From assembly GCF_034140825.1 (NCBI RefSeq), contig NC_089035.1:43454001-43518000 (forward strand): 64,000 nt of DNA, read 5' to 3'. The stretch's first letter is position 1; the number at the start of each line of letters is the position of its first letter. The position numbers and the translations under genes were made by a program. Shown piece after piece: positions 55,822-64,000 of the stretch. The notes beneath the pieces were generated by a model. It saw nothing but the letters and a program-made list of their open reading frames with translations, searched no databases and was not told the DNA's origin. The stretch comes from Oryza sativa Japonica Group. Taxonomy: Eukaryota > Streptophyta > Magnoliopsida > Poales > Poaceae.

Positions 55822-56580
55822 ATTAAATCAGTTTCTTAATTTCAAGGATACAAAATAATAACACAAGAAGAGGACTCTCTTAATTCATCCTGCTTGTAAA
55901 GTTCGTTGTTGTTATCTCGGCACTTCCAAGTGTTTCTCAGTACTCGTATTCATTGTTATTCATTTTCAATTCCCATCCACATTTCAAGATTGTTTGTCTC
56001 TCATTATTTTTCATCGGTGAAAATTAAAGATGGTGATGGATAGATGTAATAATTACTGGGATTCCCTCTTTGTTTCTTTGTAATATTTATTAATAATCGG
56101 TGGCTACTTTGGGGCTGTCACAAATTCGTAAAAATAAAAAACGAAGAACGAACTCGACCAAACTAGCCTCTCTCTCTCTCTCTTAAAATCTTTCGATCAT
56201 CTCAGTTCTGGTCTTATTATAGTTTGCTTTTCAGTTTCTGTTAGTTTCCCATCTTTAGAAAGCCGAAAAATCAACCTTCTTCCCACATCGATCCCCATGT
56301 TATATCGTCTTCACTGTTGCTTTTAAAAAAAATATAGAATGTGAAAATGTCTGGTTACGATAAAAAGGAAAACACCCGGATACGATTATTGAACCATGTC
56401 GATATTAGCTAGAGAGATAACAACTGAGTAGAGCATAATAAAGCAATTAGATCGCCATATCCAACAAAATATGGATGGCCATATCCTATCCATGCATGAC
56501 CGTGAACCAAACACACTCTAAGTTATGTATGTTATCCAAGAAGACAAAAAAAAAAGATATAAATATAGCTGAATGAGAGA
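55822..56580. other. Cysteine protease 3' flank
   Basis: 3' UTR followed by AT-rich noncoding DNA, with a short CT repeat at about 56,169-56,183. No gene is seen. Confidence 0.45.
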
Positions 56581-56582
56581 TA

Positions 56583-56727
56583 CTCCATCCGTCCCTAAAA
56601 TATAAGAGATTTTGGTTGGAAGTGACACATCCTAGTCCAACGAATTTGGACATGCTTCTGTCCAGATTCATTGTAATAAGATATATCACATCCCACCAAA
56701 ATCTCTTATATTTAGGGACGTGGGGAG
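56583..56727. mobile_element. Stowaway MITE (second)
   Basis: 145 bp, CTCCATCCGTCCCTAAAATA at the left and TATTTAGGGACGTGGGGAG at the right, flanked by TA. The inverted arms are long and include TATAAGAGATTTTGGT. Confidence 0.88.
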
Positions 56728-56809
56728 TAGTTCATAATTATAGAGTTAGTGGCACATGATGGGAAGCAAGTGAGAGTTGCATAGGATTTGGGCAGACTTG
56801 GCAGGTTGG

Positions 56810-56948
56810 CTTCCGTCCCATAATATAGCAATCTAGGATGGGATGGAATCTATTATAGGACAATGTATCTAGACATGACTCGTAATATAGCAACCTAGGA
56901 TGGGATGAGATCCATCCTAGGACTAGATATATTATGGGACGGAGGGAG
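56810..56948. mobile_element. Stowaway-like MITE (third)
   Basis: 139 bp, CTTCCGTCCCATAATATA at the left and TATTATGGGACGGAGGGAG at the right. TA is present only on the right flank, so the left end has decayed. The two inner halves are themselves similar (AATATAGCAA followed by CTAGGATGGGATG). Confidence 0.75.
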
Positions 56949-56950
56949 TA

Positions 56951-57624
56951 GTTTATACTTTGGGTAAAAACATAAACCAGTAGGAAAAAAGAAGCAATTA
57001 TTTTTGCACATTTTTCTCTTTTACGTGAATAAGTTTTGGTGGTCGTTCAGAAAGAGAATTTGAATTTCCAAAAGACTGTATAAACCGTGTAGTATAACTG
57101 TAAACCAATTGGCCACCACTACTTCTGTTGGACAGAAAAGCATGAAGTACAGTAGTACCGTATTTGTACAACATACAGATACAGGGAGGGAGGGCCCACA
57201 CACCAGACTAGTCTAGTCGCATACGGATCGGATCCACAGACTAGCTGGCTAGCTGCTACGGTTGTTGGTGTGGAGTACACAGAAAAGAAAAAAAAAAGGA
57301 ACCATGTGGTTGGGGTCGGTGAGACAAGCGCCCTTACCCACCAACCAAACTGACTATGACTGGTGGGCCCTTCGACCTACTCCCACTATACAACTCTACT
57401 GCTCCTCAATCCTCTCCTCCTCCTCCTCCTCCTCATTCGCGATCTCTCTCTCTCTCTTTCTTTCGTCGTTGGATCCAAAGCTCCTCCTCCTCCTCGCCTC
57501 GCGCTCCTCGTCCCTTCTCTCGTCCCATCTCTCATCTCATCTCTTGGTAGTTGCCAGTTGGGACTTGGGAGAGAGAGGAGCAGGAGGCAGGAGCAAGAGG
57601 AGGGCAAGATCGATCAAGATCAAC
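56951..57624 (+). promoter_or_regulatory. Cytochrome b5 promoter and CT-rich leader
   Basis: The last 200 bp are a CT-rich leader (CTCCTCCTCC near 57,415 and CTCTCTCTCTCT near 57,449), common in plant 5' UTRs. No separate gene is supported. Confidence 0.5.
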
Positions 57625-58887
57625 ATGTCCAACAACAAGGTGCTGACCCTGGAGGAGGTCTCCAAGCACAACACCAAGGACGATTGCTGGCTCATCATCG
57701 GCGGCAAGGTCTTCTCCCTTTTCTCTTCTCTTCTCTTTTCTTTTGATTAGTATGACACACGGTCTTGCTGGGAACTTTTAGGGACAAACTTTTCATCACT
57801 GTGCGGATATGGCTTTCCAGATAGGATAGGATAGCAAACATCCCTCATAAATTAGCCTATCCTGACCTTAATTTTTGTTGAGAATCTCCTACTGCACATT
57901 TTTTTTCCTGTAATGTTCCTGAACATCTTTTCTTAACCAGTCATTTTCATGGAGCCTATATAAGAATGTACCTCACTAGTCCTGGTATAAATATTTTGTG
58001 GTTTAATGCGAGAAACTGTTCTTTGTAATCTAAATGTGCAGCTCTTGTTTCATCTTTTATTCCATAGGATTCACAATTCTGTTGATATGTCAAACGCTAA
58101 AGAATAATGCAAGATCTTTTACTTCATAGAGCCAAGGAAAAATCAGTTTTGCTTACTTCTCTATTTCCAGTTCAATCAGATGAACAAGCCTGTTTAAAAT
58201 ATGCTCAGAACTTTAGGGAGCTTATATGTTCTCGTGTAGTATATGTCAAGAAGCTATTTTGACTCTGTGAACATGATGTTGGCTGATCAAAAGATATGTA
58301 TTTTTTCAACAAACTGTTCTATAAGGGAGGTTGCTAGGGTCATTTGCTCATTTTTATACACTGAAATGTGCTTGGTTATTGTTGCTTTTATATTGACGAG
58401 GCCTTATATGGTGAAAAAAAAATCCCCTTTACACAAATCAAACTCATAGAAGTATTTGTTTTGCTACTTGCAGGTGTACAATGTGACCAAGTTTTTGGAG
58501 GATCACCCTGGAGGTGATGATGTCTTGTTGTCTTCGACTGGTAAAGCCCCATTGCTGCATTGCATACTTGTTGATCGATAAGGTTTCAGGAAATCTGATT
58601 TCAGCTTACAATGGTACTTGAATATTGCAGCCAAGGATGCTACCGACGACTTCGAAGATGTGGGGCACAGCACCACTGCTCGGGCGATGATGGATGAGTA
58701 TTATGTCGGCGACATTGACGCAACCACGATACCCACCAAGGTGAAGTACACGCCCCCGAAGCAACCACACTACAACCAGGATAAGACACCAGAGTTCATC
58801 ATCAAGATCCTCCAGTTTTTGGTTCCCTTGGCGATATTGGGATTGGCTGTTGCTGTAAGGATCTACACCAAGTCAGAGTCTGCTTAG
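57625..58887 (+). CDS. CB5: Cytochrome b5, ER-anchored
   Basis: Haem electron carrier on the cytosolic face of the ER, donating electrons to desaturases, hydroxylases and P450s. Three exons: 57625-57708, 58474-58540, 58631-58887, giving 135 residues, the normal size. The haem ligands are His39 in DHPGGDD and His63 in DVGHSTTA. DDCWLIIGGKVYNVTKFL matches the family fold. A linker with Pro/Lys residues precedes a C-terminal tail anchor at about 106-125 (LQFLVPLAILGLAVAV), ending RIYTKSESA, which suits ER targeting. Intron 1 is 765 bp and carries no other gene. Confidence 0.95.
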
Positions 58888-61800
58888 TATTGTTGTCAGT
58901 CTTTCAAAAGGTCAAGAACTTAATAAGTTAGTGAGGATCCGAGGATTGCGTATTTTGTACCAGCATGGTCTGTCATGTTTGTTATGGTTCTAAGACTAAT
59001 ACTGGTAAAATGTGACTAAATCAAATGGATATTTGATCATATTTTCCATGGTACTGATGAATGTTCCAGAATGGCTGCTCTAATTTGATGTCATTTTCTG
59101 TACCTTGCTCAACCAGATATGCTTATGGATGTATCTGCAGCATTACAGATTCTGTACTGTCAGATAATTTCAGCCTGATGACTTTTGAATTCATCTACTT
59201 TCAATTGTTTTTATCGAATCATAATCATATTTGAACGGGAGGGACTCCTTATCAGAGAAATGTAGAATGAATGATAACAACAACGATCTGCAGATCTCAG
59301 TGCCAAGTGCATCAAGCAAGCAACAATTCTCAGGCATATGTAGAATGATAACAACGATTTGCAGATTTCAGTACCAAGTGCATCAAGCAAGTAACAATTC
59401 TCAGGCAAATGTTGGACTAATATTAAACACAGCCTGGAGTCTTGAACTGTTAAGGGGTTTAAGTATTCCCAGCGTACAAAGTTTTTAGTTGTGAATATAA
59501 AACCTCAACATAGTTAACAAGCCACTGTTAGACGATAACAAATATGAGCAAACTATATTGCTCACATACTGATGCGTTGTATCATTAAAAAAATAAAGCA
59601 CATATGAGCATAATGTGTAATCAGTCATAAACAGATGTGAAATGTAAGTGCATTCTGACGACTTCTTGCATGGACTGTTGCTGAAGGCCTGGAAATGTCC
59701 AAGATCTGACAGATGAGTTGATGACCCCGCAACGAAGAACACTGACATGAAGAATTTCCTGAGCCTTGCTCCACTAGAAAGCAGAGGTCCTTCAAGACCT
59801 TTAGCAAGCTGAAACTGTTATTGATGACATCTTCAGAGAACAGCATTCAGTGGATTCCTGAAACGGGTTCATGTCAGGTCACAATAGAAATAAAAACTTA
59901 TGCCAGTTGGAATTGAAACATGAGTCACAGTTTTCTTTTAAAGAAAGAAACTAGGTCCTGAATTTCGATGAGCATATTGCCATGACTCCAAATAAATTCC
60001 GCTGTTCAAGTTTTGGAGGTATTTCATGTTATCTTGTTTGTGTCTTGTCTAGGCTCAACACCAAAAGTTACTTTGTAGACATAAAAAGATGAAAGTGATG
60101 TGTTTGGCAGATTCTTTTGGTCCTTGTTCCCCAGGAAGATTGGAATTTAAAATGTTGTGGACAATTTAATCCACTAAAATATGATAAATCAACTAATCCG
60201 TGAAAGGTGAAATAGTTTATTTTGGTTGCATCTAAGACAGGACATGAACAATCATTAGCGTGTTTCCGCTTCATCTTCATATAGTGGATACTGTACCATG
60301 AATAATTTTATCTTGGCAAATGCTATTGCAATATGTTTAAGATTTGATTATTGAGATGAAATTGGAGAACTACAAGTGAAAACTGTCCAGGGAATACAAA
60401 ACACTCCTAAAATAAATATCATTTCTAAGTAATACCTGCATGTGTTAAGAGTAAAAGAAATACATCTTATATTAAAATAGATCATCAGAAACACATGCCA
60501 TTCAAAAAGGAAATCAACAATCTATTCACTGTATCAAGTAGCCTATAGCAGAAAGTTGCATTATCTGAAGGTTCTTAAGGTACTTGGATTGTAAAATTCT
60601 AAGGCCACTAAAATTTACTGAAAGGAAGCAGCATTTTGTATCAAAGACCAAATTTTCAACTAGCAAACTTCGATAATAGTGAAAATGGGTTCAGCTAAGA
60701 GAAGCTTAACAAAATCTGCATGACAAAAGCTAGGTGCAAAATCTGCTACTCTTAAATGAAGTCATTGGACGAAACTTAAAATATAGAAAGTACACTTTTA
60801 ACTTCTTTCATTACATAACTCGCAAACTTCTTCTCCATGTCATAGTGTGAACTCTAGGAACTTGAATTCCAATTGATTCAGAAAATTATAGTAGAATGAT
60901 TATTTGTTCAAATTCAGTCTCTAATATTTTATTCCTGTGTTTCACTGTATTAGAATGCAATTTCTTCCATTAGAAATGTTCTCCATGTTTGTGTCCAATG
61001 ATATCGTCAGTACACCCAATGACCCAGAACTGGATCAGCACAGGCATCAAGTCCACCTGGTGGTCCTGGAATATTCAGTTAGTTCATTGCTTACTTATCA
61101 TATAAGGCAATACAGTGATCGCTCTCAAGTTCCTTGCACACCTCCACCTACCCCTCTACCCATCATGATTCCAGGCCAGTGAGGCTTTCGGATGAAACAT
61201 TCCATCTAGGAAGTAGGAATATGGTATTATAGTTCTACAATCCATTGTTGCTCTGTCTGTCAGCAAAAGCAGCTCCAAAATTACAAGGCCTGATCAACAG
61301 TTTGTAATTGGGAATCCTTCCAAATTTAACATTTCAATATCAAATCAGCACTCCATGAATCCAAAACAACACTATTTAAGTCTTCCCAAATTATCACTCA
61401 ACATTTCCTTGGTCTTTACTACATACAATGAATTATTGAAATGTGGAAAGCTCTAAATATAAAGGCTCAAATATTAGTTTTCTTTTGTGATACTTGGAAG
61501 TTGGAAACAATGTACACAGCGTGTTTGTAAAAACACACTATATTACAAAATTATGAAATGGGTGAACAGTGAACTGCATACTGGATGTAAATTGTTTCTT
61601 TTTTTTGGGCGAGGGTCATTAACTTTTTAAACTTCCAGGTTATTAAACTTAAGCATGGCCTGTTGTTTGTGGTGTTTCATTCAAGAAGCACCCTTATAAA
61701 TTATACCATGAAATTCTTTCACTCTATTTTCCATATAAACTGAATTTGTTTATTCCAATCCATGGATTTCTGGCAAGGTCACTCAATTTCCAAACAACAA

Positions 61801-61961
61801 GGGACAGAAACACATAATCAGTCATGCACTTTATGAGGTGACATGGCTGAATAATAATATTATATATATAACGGATTCAGACATTAGGTATGTTTCAACT
61901 TGTTCTGTTGTAACAAGTGATACTGAGAATAGTGGCAATAATACAATTTGCAGAATCTAGC
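58888..61961. other. Intergenic interval
   Basis: 3 kb of AT-rich DNA with the cytochrome b5 3' UTR on the left and the GPDH 3' UTR on the right. No gene is supported; frames are short and featureless. The only clear structure is a tandem duplication at 59,261-59,408. Confidence 0.45.
59261..59408. repeat. Tandem duplication downstream of cytochrome b5
   Basis: Copies at 59,261-59,338 and 59,339-59,408 share TGTAGAATGA, AAGTGCATCAAGCAAG and AACAATTCTCAGGCA, with one 7-bp length difference. Confidence 0.9.
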
Positions 61962-64000
61962 TCAGTAATACGCATTAGAACCATTGATGATGGAGAGGTT
62001 GGGCGTGTGCTCACTGTATTCAACTATTGATGTAGGAGGTAGCTGACCAATACAAATCTCATGCACTGTGGACAGAAGAGGAAACAATTCTTGCCACCCT
62101 CGATAAGTCAAGACTTCATAAACTTCTTTTGCTGTGGACACTCCCTGCAAGTGAAACTAATAAAGATTAGATGCACTAAGAAGGCAACGAATTCACCATG
62201 TTTGCTTGGTTCCAGATATTTGCTTACCTGAAGTTTTTGGCCATGTAGCATCTCGGCCTCCAACTCATCAAAAGACCTGTAAGAATGATGAAATACCATA
62301 GTTATTATGTAATCATCACAAAACAGAAAAAAAAATCTATGTGAAAACTCTTTAGTATAGGCCATCAACATCGACATACTTTGTATTTTGATTCTCTAAC
62401 AAAGTTAAAGTATAGAGTAAAATTATCAAAAGACATTATGTATGTTTTAGACAAGAAACCTTTTGCCACCATTTCGTGCAAAGGCCTCAGCGACTCTTCT
62501 GTTTCTCCCACCAACTGCCATGAAACACTCATCTTGTCAGTGTTTGTCAGCTCAATGGTAAAAGGAGAACAATGAGATACATACGGCATGTAGTTATTAG
62601 GTCAGCCACACCACAGCTCTCAAAGAAAGTGTTGTCCCTGACTGTAGGGGATAGAAGCTTAGAGAAAGCACGCATTTCCCGCAAACCAATCCTCATTATT
62701 GCAGCCTGACAAATAGATAAAACAGATCATTAAACTCTATGATACAATGAAAATTCTTCTCTGTTATGTTTTCAATAAAAATAGCATACCTTGGTATTGT
62801 TCCCCATATCCAAACCATCAACAAGACCTGCAAGTTGATTCCATCACTTAAATATTAAAATTTGAAAGGAAACAATGACTACTACAAATTAACAAACATG
62901 TAAAACCTGCTGCAATGGCCACGACATTTTTCAGTGTTCCACATAATTCAACTCCTTCAATATCCTCTACCTGTACATGAAGGACACAGGTTTTTCATTT
63001 TCTGCTGAACCACTGCTAGGAATCACTCTGGTGAGAGGGTTTGTTTCAATGAGATTTTATGGTTGAACTTACAACAGAAACCAGGAAGTAAGGTGTTGTA
63101 AAAAGTTTAGCCCATCGGGTTGCCACTTCCTTGTCTTTCTTATATCCAATTGTCGCTTCACTGAATTTCTCAACAGCAATCTGCATTTGAAAGGTGCACC
63201 TGGTTACTTTTCACCTTTAGGGAGTACAAAGAAACTTTGCATGGGAAGTTCAGAAGATGCTTGCCTCATTTGCAATGTTAGCACCCATAAGGACACAGCA
63301 ATTGATTCCAAGTATGTTTGTAATTAATTTAGATATCATGCATGGTCCTTCCATCTTGACCTCCATGCCCTTGATGAGGGAGATACCCTCAGTTCCTGGC
63401 CTTAGTTTACCCACAAGCTTCTTACATATACCCTCCACAAATTGATGGGGAGTCACAAAAACAAGCATATTTGCATCTTTCACTGAAAAAAAAAGGAGAC
63501 TTTTATGGGTGTTTGTTTGTCAAGATGAAAAAAAGCATGATGTAGACAGGGAGGCTGCAATGATGATAGCATTTTGCTTATGAAACCTATATTACAACAT
63601 CCCACCCACCCCCCAAAGTAGTATCAAATAGCACATCAAAGCTAATAATTTTGAGTGTATCTATAAGTTGATTTTCATTTTACTGAAGCAGCTGCTGGCT
63701 TTTTTCTTTTTCTTTTTCTTTTTTTTGGTGAAGAGAACTTCCTTCATTAACTAGATCTCTAAGCATTATTGTAGCATCCAAGAGCAATGTATCCAATTAA
63801 GAATAATTATAATTAGGAATACAATTTACGGTGTTTACCTGCATTCTCCAAATCAGGATCAGCAATTACATTAGCTCCGAGCTTTATACCAGGTAAGTAT
63901 TTGCAATTCTCCTGTAATATGCGAGGATCATGCTAGAATCATTTACTGATTCCAGAAGTAAAATAAAGCACGGGGAATTAGTTTGAACTCTTACATTTGC
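61962..64000 (-). CDS. NAD-dependent glycerol-3-phosphate dehydrogenase (partial, 5' end outside window)
   Basis: Interconverts dihydroxyacetone phosphate and glycerol-3-phosphate, feeding glycerolipid synthesis and redox shuttling; probably cytosolic type. Exons visible (minus): 64000-63995 (partial), 63911-63839, 63482-63265, 63180-63073, 62970-62907, 62827-62790, 62705-62585, 62514-62460, 62276-62228, 62144-61962, all in frame. Conserved motifs are VFVTPHQFVEGICKKL, ISLIKGME, GVELCGTLKNVVAIAAG (catalytic Lys in LKN), MGNNTKAAIMRIGL, ESCGVADLITTC and GGRNRRVAEAFARNGGK. The N-terminal Rossmann glycine motif lies beyond the right edge. The intron between 63,265 and 63,180 starts with GC (GAG/GCAAGC) instead of GT. 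The C-terminus extends past the usual LLxxVHEI end by about 30 residues. Confidence 0.92.

Noticed and set aside
57262-57750. 162-codon frame running through the cytochrome b5 leader
   Set aside because: The frame starts in the CT-rich leader and runs into intron 1. The conserved protein begins at the ATG at 57,625, so the upstream part is compositional.

Overview
This is plant nuclear DNA from a grass, almost certainly Oryza (rice). Genes are split by many introns, first exons are GC-rich, promoters carry TGGGCC site II elements, and the intergenic DNA holds Stowaway and Tourist MITEs, Helitron ends and Mutator-like elements (MULEs). The gene order eIF4E - TFIIA gamma1 - RH58 agrees with what I remember of the distal long arm of rice chromosome 1. 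I could not check that placement.

Layout. 1-2,691: AT-rich repeats, two probable Helitron 3' ends and a 534-bp MULE-type MITE. 2,692-10,495: MULE-1, a 7.8-kb element with 413-bp terminal inverted repeats (TIRs) and a perfect 9-bp target duplication. It carries an intact 903-residue transposase gene and a plant mobile domain (PMD) gene with one nonsense codon. 10,683-27,286: eIF4E, a Helitron holding a captured HIPL exon, TFIIA gamma1, DEAD-box helicase RH58 (minus) and a plastid-type M48 metalloprotease (minus). 28,066-36,147: MULE-2, a related 8.1-kb element in the opposite orientation with a perfect 10-bp target duplication. Its transposase is interrupted only by in-frame stops, its PMD gene is decayed, and it has a third gene encoding two GRF zinc fingers. 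37,687-64,000: a small predicted gene, an intronless PPR gene (minus), a Di19 zinc-finger gene, a DUF707 gene (minus) with a SINE in one intron, a papain-like protease of the xylem cysteine peptidase type, cytochrome b5, and the 3' part of an NAD-dependent glycerol-3-phosphate dehydrogenase gene (minus, running off the right edge).

The host genes are unrelated housekeeping and stress genes. The most notable system is the MULE pair. Two diverged elements keep the same order, MURA-type transposase then PMD protein, with a shared PMD tail motif and a shared subterminal motif. One adds a GRF zinc-finger gene. Both lie within about 50 bp of TGGGCC promoter elements of host genes. I see no LTR or virus-like element and no tRNA or rRNA gene. 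Exon boundaries were read by eye from frame, family similarity and GT-AG signals.
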